DNA from: Syntrophobacter sp. SbD2
Lineage (GTDB): Bacteria; Desulfobacterota; Binatia; UBA9968
Reading direction: 5' to 3'
DNA: 40,772 bases
NCBI GenBank assembly: GCA_945889495.1
Contig: CAMDBU010000036.1
Location: 1-40,772 of the forward strand
In this document: piece after piece, positions 22,948 to 30,744 of the stretch
Layout: every line of letters begins with the position of its first letter
Position numbering within the stretch: the stretch's first letter is position 1
Program-made: the position numbers and the translations under genes
The notes under the pieces: model-generated
Databases searched by the model: none
The model's input: the letters and a program-made list of their open reading frames with translations, nothing else
Told to the model about the DNA's origin: nothing

Positions 22948-23247
22948 ATGAATCAAGCAGCCGACATAGGTTCACTCATCGTGCTCACTCCGGAGGTTCG
23001 ATCTGGCAGAGCGAGGATTGCCGGCACCGGTGTCACCGTGCGCCGCATCGTTGAGTGGTATAAGGCGGGTTTAAGCCCTGAAGAAATCGCCAACGAGATC
23101 GGCCATCTAAATTTAGCGCAGGTCTTCGCCGCGCTGGCCTACTACCACGCGAATCGGCAGGAAATAGAAACCGATATCGCACTTGAAAATGAACTGGCTG
23201 AGCACCTGGAGGCTAAACCAGCATCCGTCAATGATTTTGGCTCGTGA
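22948..23247 (+). CDS. DUF433 family antitoxin
   Basis: The ATG at 22948 follows ATGGAGGGACAAGT, giving 99 residues. The core IVLTPEVRSGRARIAGTGVTVRRIVEWYKAGLSPEEIANEIGHLNLAQVFAALAYYHANRQEI is the DUF433 domain, a winged or helix-turn-helix antitoxin domain, followed by an acidic helical tail that could wrap the toxin. It overlaps the next gene by GTGA. Pairs of DUF433 with DUF5615 proteins are a recognised toxin-antitoxin arrangement. The protein probably represses its own promoter; no operator could be identified in the 158-bp upstream gap. Confidence 0.87.
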   Translation: MNQAADIGSLIVLTPEVRSGRARIAGTGVTVRRIVEWYKAGLSPEEIANEIGHLNLAQVFAALAYYHANRQEIETDIALENELAEHLEAKPASVNDFGS

Positions 23248-23603
23248 AGATCCGACTCTACTTGGAGGAAGACTCCATGACCCATGCTCTAGTCCGGGGA
23301 CTACGTGCACGCGGCGTCGATGTAACTACTGCATTAGAGCAAGGAATGATCGAACGGCCAGACGAAGCGCATTTTATCTTCGCAGCCCAAGCAAACCGAA
23401 CTCTATACAGTTTCAACGTCGGCGATTTCTACCATCTACACGGTAAATTCCTCGCCGAAAATCGACAACACACTGGGTTGATTCTCAGTCGCCAGCAACA
23501 ATTCACCGTTGGCGAACAGTTACGCCGCCTGCTCAGGCTCATCGCGACGGTCCCTGCCGAAGAGATGAAGAATCGCGTCGAGTTTTTAAGCGCTTGGGGT
23601 TAA
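23244..23603 (+). CDS. DUF5615 family PIN-like toxin
   Basis: The protein has 119 residues starting at GTG 23244 inside the antitoxin stop. The pattern MKIRLYLEEDSMTHALVRGLRARGVDV, then RPDEAHFIFAAQANRTLYSFNVGDFYHLH, fits DUF5615 (a Mut7-C/PIN-like fold). Candidate metal-binding acids are Glu9 or Asp10, Asp40 or Glu41, and Asp61. The usual 'T-x-D-x-DF' motif is changed to FNVGDF, so one acid normally present is replaced and nuclease activity may be weakened. A ribonuclease toxin role is inferred from the family and from the overlapping DUF433 partner. Confidence 0.83.
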   Translation: MKIRLYLEEDSMTHALVRGLRARGVDVTTALEQGMIERPDEAHFIFAAQANRTLYSFNVGDFYHLHGKFLAENRQHTGLILSRQQQFTVGEQLRRLLRLIATVPAEEMKNRVEFLSAWG

Positions 23604-23694
23604 GAGCCCGAGCTGTGTCGAATTCATGAATCGAAATTTCCAGTTAACCGAAACAACGTTGCTGTAGCTCGCCCCGCAGTTTCCGCGCCGTCAC

Positions 23695-24684
23695 TCACCG
23701 AATAATCCTACTCGCGCGCGCCAACACCTCGGGCGGGATTGTCACGCCGATCTGCTTGGCGGTTTTCAAGTTGATCACGAACTCGAACTTCATCGGCTGC
23801 TCCACCGGCAGGTCGGCGGGCTTGGTGCCTTTGAGAATTCTGTCCACGTAATACGCGGCGCGCTTTAACTGATCGGTTTCGTTGGATGAATAAGACACGA
23901 GGCCGCCAGCTTCTACGAAACCACTTGCGTCGAACATTGAAGGCAGGCGGATCTTGATCGCCAGTTCTGTGATTTGCTTTTCGTAACGATTCATTACGGA
24001 ACTCCCAATCGTGATGAGCGCGCCCGCGCGCCCCTTGGCCGCAGATTGAAATGCGGCTTTGAAATCAGGGTTCGCGTCCGGTAATTCGAGGGATTGAAGC
24101 CGTATCTTCAGAGCGCGCGCCGCAGCCTCATACTCTTTAAACGCAATAGCCGGACCTGGACCTCTCGGATCCCAAAGGACTCCGACGCGTGAGATCCCTG
24201 GGACCACCTCCTTGAGCAATTCAAGGCGTTTTCCATTTAGTTCCCGGGTAAAATTTGTGAGCCCCGTTATGTTTCCGCCCGGTCGTGCCAAGCTATCGAT
24301 TACCCCTTCCACGACTGGATCACCAGAAGTCATCATAACAATGGGGATCGTCGTGGTCGCCTGCTTGGCCGCGCGGATCGATGTTAGAGTTCTTACGATA
24401 AGAACGTTGACCTTGAGTTGCACAAGCTCGGCAACGAGGCCTGGAACCCTGTCCTGTTGCCCCTCAATATAACGAAACTCAATGTGAATGTTTTTCCCCT
24501 CAATATAGCCGAGATCTTGCAGCGCCTGCCGAAATGTCTCAACGCGAGTCCCAGCACCGCCGGGGGTGGCAGTCGTTGACAAATACCCGATCGAGGGAAT
24601 CTTTGCCGGCTGCTGCGCCTCAGCGAAAGAAGCCGTCGTAAAAACTATGCTTACCAATACTGAGACTAGGTATTTCAACTTCAA
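23695..24684 (-). CDS. ABC_sub_bind family substrate-binding protein (TrpX-like), copy 3 of a tandem trio
   Basis: The start is TTG 24684, supported by CGGAGG six bases upstream. The 329-residue protein has a signal peptide (VSVLVSIVFTTASFAEA) and the ABC_sub_bind layout. IPSIGYLSTT is the first strand, FRQALQDLGYIEGKNIHIEFRYIEG the first helix region, VMMTSGDPVVEGVIDSLARPGGNITG the hinge area and PVEQPMKFEFVINLKTAKQIGVTIPPEVLARA the C-terminus. Families of this kind include tryptophan/tyrosine receptors. It has no adjacent permease or ATPase. Its last 130 bp are nearly the same as in copy 2. Confidence 0.87.
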   Translation of the reverse strand: MKLKYLVSVLVSIVFTTASFAEAQQPAKIPSIGYLSTTATPGGAGTRVETFRQALQDLGYIEGKNIHIEFRYIEGQQDRVPGLVAELVQLKVNVLIVRTLTSIRAAKQATTTIPIVMMTSGDPVVEGVIDSLARPGGNITGLTNFTRELNGKRLELLKEVVPGISRVGVLWDPRGPGPAIAFKEYEAAARALKIRLQSLELPDANPDFKAAFQSAAKGRAGALITIGSSVMNRYEKQITELAIKIRLPSMFDASGFVEAGGLVSYSSNETDQLKRAAYYVDRILKGTKPADLPVEQPMKFEFVINLKTAKQIGVTIPPEVLARASRIIR

Positions 24685-24764
24685 GGCTATCCTCCGATGC
24701 TTGGCTGACTACGACCGCTGACTTCGATCATGAATCCCCGCGCCCGCCATGTAATGCCGCATCT

Positions 24765-25733
24765 TCAGCGAATAATCTTGGTCGCCCGCGCCAACACCTC
24801 GGGCGGTATCGCCAGGCCGATCTGCTTGGCGGTTTTCAAATTGATCACAAACTCAAAATTCATCGGCTGCTCCACCGGCAGGTCAGCGGGCTTGGTGCCT
24901 TTCAGAATTTTATCGACGAGGACCGCCACACGACGGTAGCTTTCAGTGCGGTTCTGCGCGTATGATACAAGACAGCCTGAGTTGGTCCACGCCGTCCCAT
25001 CACAGATTGCCGGCAGTCGATGCTTTGCGGCTAGGTCGATGAGCGCTTTTCGGTGCGAGTTCGTGAAAGGATTGCGGGATATGACAAGCGCGTCGGCGCG
25101 GTCCCTGGCCATCGCTGCATAGGCGCTCTGGAACTGGTTAGCCTGTTGCACTTCGCTTGGTTGAATCTTCAACCCCAAAGCGCGGGCCGCAACCTCCAAC
25201 TCGCTTAATTCATCTTTCTCGTGCGGCTGGTGAAGGAAGGCGACGCGTGCCGCCCGCGGAACGATCTCCTTGAGAATTTCCAACCGTTTGCCATTGAGGT
25301 CCAGCGAAATACTCGTCGACCCTGTGATGTTACCACCGGGACGAGCAAGACTTGCGACCAAGCCCCGTCCGACGAGATCGCCAGCACTGGCCACAACGAT
25401 GGGAATCGTCGTGGTCGCGTTCTTAAGCGCGCGGGCGGGTTGCGTTCCCGCAGTTATAATGACATCGGGATTTAGCCTAACTAGTTCCCCTGCGAGTTCG
25501 GGAAGTCGATCCGTATCACCTTTAGCAAAGCGCCATTCAATGACCAGATTCTGGCCGTCGATGTATCCAAGTTCCCGCAGCCCTAGTCGTATTGTCTCCT
25601 CGCGTTCATCGATACCCCCTTCACCACTAAGATAACCAATCCTATAAGTCTTCGCCCGCTGCTGTGCACCAACGAACCAAGCATTTGCCAGGAAGAAACC
25701 AACCAGCAACCCACCAAGGTACTTCTTGTTCAT
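24765..25733 (-). CDS. ABC_sub_bind family substrate-binding protein (TrpX-like), copy 2 of a tandem trio
   Basis: The protein has 322 residues with ATG start (AGAGGGAAAACGC upstream) and a leader of about 23 residues (GLLVGFFLANAWFVGA). The ABC_sub_bind pattern is present: YRIGYLSGEGGIDEREETIRLGLRELGYIDGQNLVIEWRFAKG, ASAGDLVGRGLVASLARPGGNITGS, and the conserved C-terminus. The middle of the protein, which shapes the pocket, differs from both neighbours. Ligands are therefore probably different for each copy. Gaps of 80 and 27 bp on the same strand suggest a common transcript. Confidence 0.87.
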   Translation of the reverse strand: MNKKYLGGLLVGFFLANAWFVGAQQRAKTYRIGYLSGEGGIDEREETIRLGLRELGYIDGQNLVIEWRFAKGDTDRLPELAGELVRLNPDVIITAGTQPARALKNATTTIPIVVASAGDLVGRGLVASLARPGGNITGSTSISLDLNGKRLEILKEIVPRAARVAFLHQPHEKDELSELEVAARALGLKIQPSEVQQANQFQSAYAAMARDRADALVISRNPFTNSHRKALIDLAAKHRLPAICDGTAWTNSGCLVSYAQNRTESYRRVAVLVDKILKGTKPADLPVEQPMNFEFVINLKTAKQIGLAIPPEVLARATKIIR

Positions 25734-25760
25734 GCGTTTTCCCTCTTACTCACGCCTTCT

Positions 25761-26738
25761 TCACCGGATCACCCGATCCGCCCGCACCAGCACATTCGGC
25801 GGAACCGTCACGCCGATCTGCTTGGCGGCTTTGAGATTGACGACAAAATCGAACTTCATCGGCTGCTCGATCGGCAGGTCGGCGGGCATTCTTCCTTTGA
25901 GAATCTTATCCACATAGGTCGCGGCGCGGCGGTACAAGTCCGCGATCGACGTGCCGTAGGACATCAGCCCGCCTTCCTCGACAAATTGTCCGGTTGGATA
26001 GATTCCCGGCAGGCGATGTTTGAGTGCGAGTTCGACAATTCGCTTCGAGTTCAGTGTGACGAGCGGCGACAAAATTATCACGATCGCTTGGTCGCGGGCC
26101 TTGGTCATTGCTCGGAACGCGCGGTCGATGTCATCGGCCGACTTTATTTCCAGCGGATGCAAATGTACGGACAAAGCTTTGGCGGCCTTTTCGGTTTCTT
26201 TCAACTGGATATCCGCTTCGCGGTCGCGCGGACTCCATAGCGCCGCGACGCGGCTTTTTTTGGGAAAGGATTCTTTAAGCAGCTCAAGCCGCTTAACGCT
26301 CAGGTCGAATGGCATCACGGTCAAGCCCGTGACGTTTCCGCCAGGCTTGGCCAAGCTGTCAGCAAGCCCGGTCGCCAGTGGATTGCCAGAGGTCATGACG
26401 ATCGGCAGCGTTTGGGTAACCCGTCGAGCCGCCAGGGCACTGATCGTAGCGGTGGTGACGATGACATCGACTTTCTCACGCACGAGCTCGGCGGCGAGAT
26501 CGGCGAGCCGCTCTTGATTGCCTTCGGCGTAGCGGTATTCGAGGATGATGTTTTGGCCTTCCGTGTAGCCCCGTTCGCGTAGACCTTGCTTGAACGATTC
26601 CAAATGCGGCTGGTCCTTGCCGCCGATGAAAAGAATGCCGATGCGCGGCAGTTTACCTGCCTGCTGCGCGCCGGTGAAACTCGCGCTCGTTGTCAGAACC
26701 GCCATCGCCAGAAAAGAAAGAAATAGATTCTTAGTCAC
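25761..26738 (-). CDS. ABC_sub_bind family substrate-binding protein (TrpX-like), copy 1 of a tandem trio
   Basis: The protein has 325 residues starting at GTG 26738 (GAGAGGCAATCT upstream). The leader MTKNLFLSFLAMAVLTTSASFTGA precedes LPRIGILFIGGKDQPHLESFKQGLRERGYTEGQNIILEYRYAEG, VMTSGNPLATGLADSLAKPGGNVTG and a PIEQPMKFDFVVNLKAAKQIGVTVPPNVL end. It is the first gene of the trio in transcription order and the most diverged at the nucleotide level near the 3' end. The three genes use three different start codons (GTG, ATG, TTG). The substrate is unknown. Confidence 0.87.
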   Translation of the reverse strand: MTKNLFLSFLAMAVLTTSASFTGAQQAGKLPRIGILFIGGKDQPHLESFKQGLRERGYTEGQNIILEYRYAEGNQERLADLAAELVREKVDVIVTTATISALAARRVTQTLPIVMTSGNPLATGLADSLAKPGGNVTGLTVMPFDLSVKRLELLKESFPKKSRVAALWSPRDREADIQLKETEKAAKALSVHLHPLEIKSADDIDRAFRAMTKARDQAIVIILSPLVTLNSKRIVELALKHRLPGIYPTGQFVEEGGLMSYGTSIADLYRRAATYVDKILKGRMPADLPIEQPMKFDFVVNLKAAKQIGVTVPPNVLVRADRVIR

Positions 26739-26789
26739 AGATTGCCTCTCTTCCCATCATCCAATAAGGTCGCCGGGCACTGTCGGTTA

Positions 26790-27629
26790 TCAACTTCGAG
26801 CATGAATCCCCGCACCCGTCACATAGTCGTATAGATTCGCCACGTTCAACTGCATCACCCGCGGCGCCATGCCGTCTTGCTCGACGTCCATCGGATAGCG
26901 GTCGGTGAGCGCCGTCAAATTAGCGACGCATTCCTGCTTGGTCATCCCACGGCCGACGGCGCCGCGCACATAGCCGACCCATTCCTCAAGAAAGCCGCCC
27001 TGTTCCTGCAAATAACTCTTCCCGCACACCGGGCCATGGCCGGGAACAAAAGTATCTTCGCGCAGCCCACGCAAGGCTTCCAGCGACTTGAGCCACTCCT
27101 CCGGCTGCCCTTCTTGTATCCAGGTCTGGACCTGGCAGAAAATATTGTCGCTGGTGAACGTCACGCCCTCCTCTTCGACCACCACCGCGGCTTGGTACGG
27201 CGTATGCCCAGGCATGTGGATCATGCGGAAGGTGTGGTTGCCAACATGCAGCTTCATCTCACTCTCGAAAGTGATCACCGGCGCGTTGGCGCGGTAATTC
27301 TCCAGCAGCGGCGCCTCTTGCGGCCCGAAAGACGACACCCGCTTCACATGCTCGCCCATGTCGGTGCCCAGAATGCGCGCACGCACGCCGGCATGGGCGA
27401 CCACCGGAACATCGAAGAAGCCGTTGCCGGTCCAATGATCGCCATGGGGCTCGGTGTTGATGATGTAGCGCAGCTTGCCGCGCCGCTCGATCTCGGCCTT
27501 CAAACGCACCGCGTCGCTCGGTTTATGCGGCGTGTCGATCAGCACCAGCCCGTCCGAAGTCGCCACGATGCCATGGTTGGCGCCCTTCTGCTGGGTCTCA
27601 ATGAACACGTTACTTGTCAGCTGCTGCAT
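26790..27629 (-). CDS. MBL-fold metallo-hydrolase with variant first metal motif
   Basis: This 279-residue protein has the metallo-beta-lactamase fold. GIVATSDGLVLIDTPHKPSDA gives the opening strands, IHMPGHTPYQAAVVVEEEGVTFTSDNIF contains the later His and Asp ligands, and FVPGHGPVCGKS contains the last His. The usual HxHxDH motif reads EPHGDH in NTEPHGDHWTG, so its first His is Glu. No signal peptide is seen, so it is likely a cytoplasmic hydrolase (for example SoxH or lactonase-like). The ATG follows AAAAGGGTGATCT. It is co-directional with the trio of receptors downstream, 51 bp away. Confidence 0.86.
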   Translation of the reverse strand: MQQLTSNVFIETQQKGANHGIVATSDGLVLIDTPHKPSDAVRLKAEIERRGKLRYIINTEPHGDHWTGNGFFDVPVVAHAGVRARILGTDMGEHVKRVSSFGPQEAPLLENYRANAPVITFESEMKLHVGNHTFRMIHMPGHTPYQAAVVVEEEGVTFTSDNIFCQVQTWIQEGQPEEWLKSLEALRGLREDTFVPGHGPVCGKSYLQEQGGFLEEWVGYVRGAVGRGMTKQECVANLTALTDRYPMDVEQDGMAPRVMQLNVANLYDYVTGAGIHARS

Positions 27630-27666
27630 AGATCACCCTTTTGGAATCATTCCGGAAAAAAGATTA

Positions 27667-27807
27667 TCTCTCGCAAAGGCGCTAAGACGCTAAGTTCGGA
27701 AAGGTTGTCATTTCGACCGGAGGGAGAAATCTCTCTTCCGTTTCTCGCCTCCGATCCGAATGACGGGCGGAGCCCGTCACTTTGCGCCTTCGCGCCTTTG
27801 CGGGAGA
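27667..27807 (+). repeat. CGCAAAGGCGC inverted repeat enclosing a GTCATTTCGACC-type repeat
   Basis: The arms TCTCTCGCAAAGGCGC (27667-27682) and GCGCCTTTGCGGGAGA (27792-27807) pair at 15 of 16 positions. Between them lies the dispersed GTCATTTCGACCGGAGGGAG sequence (from 27707) and a perfect hairpin GACGGGC/GCCCGTC (27762-27768 and 27772-27778). The remaining bases to 27873 contain further CTTTGCG units. No gene is seen in the 244-bp gap. Confidence 0.7.
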
Positions 27808-27873
27808 TACTCCGAGTAGAGGCAATTTTTTCTTTGAGTCCTTTGCGTTCTTTGCGGCCAACACTCCCAATCT

Positions 27874-28830
27874 TCAATCTTTATGGCCGAGTTCACGCGC
27901 CACTTGCAAGGCGATGCGCGCGTCCGCGAGATCTTCGAAGATGAACTTGCGGTCACTGAAACGCCCCTGGGATTGGATGCCCTTCACAATATTTTCCATC
28001 CCGACGCGCGTCGGCACACCACTGCCAGCCCAGGCGTAAGCCATCAGCTCCTGGGTGCGCTGCGCGCTGTCTTGATCCATCTTCATCATCTTGACGATGA
28101 ACTCGGCGGCGCGCTCTTTGGAACTGAGCAACAACTCCTTGGCTTCCTGCAACGCCTTGATGACGCGGCGCACTTGATCGGGCTTGCTGGTCAAAGTCCG
28201 GGTCAGCGTCGTCAAGCCGCCCACCGGCATTTCGACATGGGCGCCGATGTCGAGAACTTTACTGAAGCCCCGCTTGAGCAGGACAAACAGCACCGGTGGA
28301 TCGACGATCATGGCGTCGACGCCCTTGGACTCCATGGCCCGCAGGTGCTGCTGCGGCCCCAGGCCGACAACCACGAAGTCTTTTGGGTTCGCGCCGATTT
28401 TCTCGAGCGCCATGGTGAACGCGGTGTGGGTGGTCGCGCCCAAGCCGCTGACGCCGATGCGCTTACCGCGCAGATCTTGCAGCGACTTGAACTCCGGCTG
28501 GGCGATGACGTTGTAGATCAAGCGATTGGCGACGATCCACACCGCCCGCGACGGACTCCCCGCCATGGTCGCACTCACCGACCCCGGCCCGACGCCGGCG
28601 ACATAATCCAACTCACCGGCATTGAGCGCCACCGCGGAAAGTTGCGAGGTTAGCAAGAGAACTTCGGCTTGCACGCCGTTCTTAGCGAACATGCCAAGAT
28701 CGCGCGCGGCCAAGAGCGGCATGCTGCTGAGCGACAGGCCGATGTAGCCGATGCGAATTTTTTCTTGTCCCGATGCCGCTGTCGAGAGTAGGAGTATCGC
28801 AAATAATGCGTATAAAAGGATTGGTCTCAT
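27874..28830 (-). CDS. ABC transporter substrate-binding protein (NMT1/SsuA-like)
   Basis: The protein has 318 residues with signal peptide MRPILLYALFAILLLSTAASG. The NMT1 pattern includes LAARDLGMFAKNGVQAEVLLLTS, VAGVGPGSVSATMAG and DLRGKRIGVSGLGATTHTAFTMALEKIG. It is closely similar to the receptor at 34765-35751; both share GVGP-SVSAT, AHV/AKV-MP-GGLTT and SGVPTR-GME. Both flank the hydantoinase genes on the same strand. It lies downstream of hydantoinase B, so the cluster may take up and hydrolyse related cyclic amides, but this is inferred only from adjacency. Confidence 0.87.
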   Translation of the reverse strand: MRPILLYALFAILLLSTAASGQEKIRIGYIGLSLSSMPLLAARDLGMFAKNGVQAEVLLLTSQLSAVALNAGELDYVAGVGPGSVSATMAGSPSRAVWIVANRLIYNVIAQPEFKSLQDLRGKRIGVSGLGATTHTAFTMALEKIGANPKDFVVVGLGPQQHLRAMESKGVDAMIVDPPVLFVLLKRGFSKVLDIGAHVEMPVGGLTTLTRTLTSKPDQVRRVIKALQEAKELLLSSKERAAEFIVKMMKMDQDSAQRTQELMAYAWAGSGVPTRVGMENIVKGIQSQGRFSDRKFIFEDLADARIALQVARELGHKD

Positions 28831-28849
28831 GGAGAAGTGTCCGATTGAC

Positions 28850-28925
28850 CTCGCGCCAAGCTCGCCAAGACCGCAAAGGTAAATTTTTTAAACTTCCTTT
28901 CTTTGCGTCCTTTGCGCGAGATATT
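28850..28925 (+). repeat. CGCAAAG-family inverted repeat overlapping the 3' end of hydantoinase B
   Basis: CTCGCGCCAAGCTCGCCAAG and the following ACCGCAAAGG face CTTTGCGTCCTTTGCGCGAG (from about 28901) in inverse orientation around an A/T-rich centre. The right arm encodes the last residues of hydantoinase B on the minus strand, so the repeat has been absorbed into the gene. Confidence 0.6.
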
Positions 28926-30705
28926 CTTTGTTCCCTCCGAGGCTGCGCCGCAACTCCGCCGTCGCCGCGATATTCAACTGGAATCTCCGTCCGTGCTGCT
29001 CGATCTCCACACCATACTCATCGCGCGCCGCGGCCAACGACACATAGCCCGAGCGCACGTCGGCGAGGACGCGCGCGGGATCGCGCTCGATGGCGTTCCA
29101 AAAGCCGCCGCCGCCGCCGACTTCGATCAAGAACCCGTCGCCTTCATTCAAGCCGACAATGCCCGGGGTCTTGCCGGTTTTCATGGTCTCAGACTCACCG
29201 TCCTTGCGCACCACGGTGAAGCGATTGGCGAGCGCGTCCTTGCCGCCATACAAACCCCAGGGCGGGCACAGCGCCCGCTCCATGGCCGACAGCACGCTGC
29301 CCGGCGACAGCAAGCGAACTTCCTGGGACACGCCGAGGCCACCGCGAAACTTTCCCGGCCCGCCGGAGTCCTGGCGCAGCTTGCGGTAGGAGACGAATAT
29401 CGGCGCCCGCCCCTCGCCCGCTTCCACCGGTGTGTTGTGGGTATCGCCGTCGTTGATGCAAAAGGTCGCGTTTTGGCCATCGCGATCCGACAGCGCGCCC
29501 CAGCCGCCGCCCGACAGCATGGGCGGGAAGTGAAACGACCGGCCGGTCTTGGGATCGAGACCGAAGGTGCGCGGCGCCGCCAAGTCGGCGTGATGGCCGG
29601 CCAGCACGTTGTCCGGACAGGCCTGCGCCAAGGCTTTGAAGATCGTATCCGCCACCGTCATCGGCACGGTCATCCAGGTGCGCACCGGCGCCGGCTTGGT
29701 GGCGCTGACAATGCGCCCCGGCGGCAGATTTATTTTCAACGGCCGGAACGATCCTTCGTTGATCGGCAAGAGTAGCGGCGTGGTGAGAAATTTGAACGCC
29801 ACTTCCGACGCCGAGCGCCCCGCCGTCGCCCCGGAATTATACGGCCCGGCGACCTGCGGACTGACGCCGCTGAGATCGACGGTCATCTCGTCGGCCGTCA
29901 CGGTAACGCGAATCTTGATCGGAATCGGCTTGCCGATGTTGACGCCGTCGTCGTCCATGAACGACTCGGCCAGATATTCGCCATCGGGAATTTTCGCCAC
30001 CGCGGCGCGCGCGAGCTTTTCGCTCTGGTTGAAGATCAGTTCGATCGATTGTTTGAACGTCGCCGCCCCGTAGCGTTCGATCAACCGGCTCACCCGCCGC
30101 TCACCGGTGCGGATCGCGGCGATCTGGGCGCGAAAGTCGCCCATCGCGAAGTGCGGCAGCCGGCAATTGCTACGGATGATCTCGGTGAGCTCCATGTCCT
30201 GCTCGCCGCGCTTGAAGATTTTCACGAAGGGCATCTGCAACCCCTCGGAGAAAATATCCCGCGTGACACTTCCTAATACGCCGCCGACATCCTGCCAGTG
30301 GCCCATGGACGACGAGAACGCGATCAGCTCGCCGTCATGAAAAATCGGCAGCGAGAAAATCATGTGGTTCAAATGGCTGCCCATTACCTGCGGGTCGTTG
30401 GTGAGCAGGATATCGCCGGGGTGAATATTTTCTTTGCCCCAATGGGCGAGCTTGGCCTTGACCGCGTCGGACAGACCGCGAATAAACATCGGCAAGCCGA
30501 GCCCGATGGAGATGGTATTGCCGTCGGCGTCGAACAAGCCGACGGTGAAATCCTCCGCCTCGTAGATGATCATGTTGTAGGCGGTGCGCATGAGATTGGT
30601 CTTCATCTCATCGGTGATCGCGACCACGGAGCTGCGGATCACCTCGGCGGTGAAGGCGTCCACCGCGGCCTCGCAAGACGAGGAATTCACGATTTCAGAT
30701 TCCAT
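28888..30705 (-). CDS. Hydantoinase B/oxoprolinase family protein
   Basis: The 605-residue protein has the HyuB landmarks. AYNMIIYEAEDFTVGLFDADGNTISIG is at about 43-70, GDILLTNDPQVMGSHLNHMIF near 97-117, DVGGVLGSVTRDIFSEGLQMPFVKIF near 140-165, YNSGATAGRSASEVAFKFL near 289-307 and DSGGPGKFRGGLG near 450. With HyuA it forms ATP-dependent hydantoinases, 5-oxoprolinases or acetone/acetophenone carboxylases. Both ends are odd: the ATG lies in an ATTCCAAATT-type repeat, and the last dozen residues (EYLAQRTQRKEV) come from a CGCAAAGG repeat. A start a few codons further in is possible. It is separated from HyuA by the GIY-YIG unit. Confidence 0.92.
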   Translation of the reverse strand: MESEIVNSSSCEAAVDAFTAEVIRSSVVAITDEMKTNLMRTAYNMIIYEAEDFTVGLFDADGNTISIGLGLPMFIRGLSDAVKAKLAHWGKENIHPGDILLTNDPQVMGSHLNHMIFSLPIFHDGELIAFSSSMGHWQDVGGVLGSVTRDIFSEGLQMPFVKIFKRGEQDMELTEIIRSNCRLPHFAMGDFRAQIAAIRTGERRVSRLIERYGAATFKQSIELIFNQSEKLARAAVAKIPDGEYLAESFMDDDGVNIGKPIPIKIRVTVTADEMTVDLSGVSPQVAGPYNSGATAGRSASEVAFKFLTTPLLLPINEGSFRPLKINLPPGRIVSATKPAPVRTWMTVPMTVADTIFKALAQACPDNVLAGHHADLAAPRTFGLDPKTGRSFHFPPMLSGGGWGALSDRDGQNATFCINDGDTHNTPVEAGEGRAPIFVSYRKLRQDSGGPGKFRGGLGVSQEVRLLSPGSVLSAMERALCPPWGLYGGKDALANRFTVVRKDGESETMKTGKTPGIVGLNEGDGFLIEVGGGGGFWNAIERDPARVLADVRSGYVSLAAARDEYGVEIEQHGRRFQLNIAATAELRRSLGGNKEYLAQRTQRKEV

Positions 30706-30744
30706 ATTCCAAATTCACGGATAGCCGGCACACTCTGCCCAATC

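Noticed and set aside
27655-27873. Possible CRISPR-like array of CGCAAAG/CTTTGCG units
   Set aside because: The units are short, degenerate and in inverse orientation, with no regular spacers and no cas genes. They fit dispersed palindromic repeats.
26877-27944. Long + strand open frame opposite the MBL-fold gene (also frames opposite 28903-29775, 27883-28653, 5712-6284 and 1082-1753)
   Set aside because: These are antisense shadows produced by GC-rich codon use. Their translations show no domain pattern, while the opposite strand has clear family motifs and ribosome binding sites.
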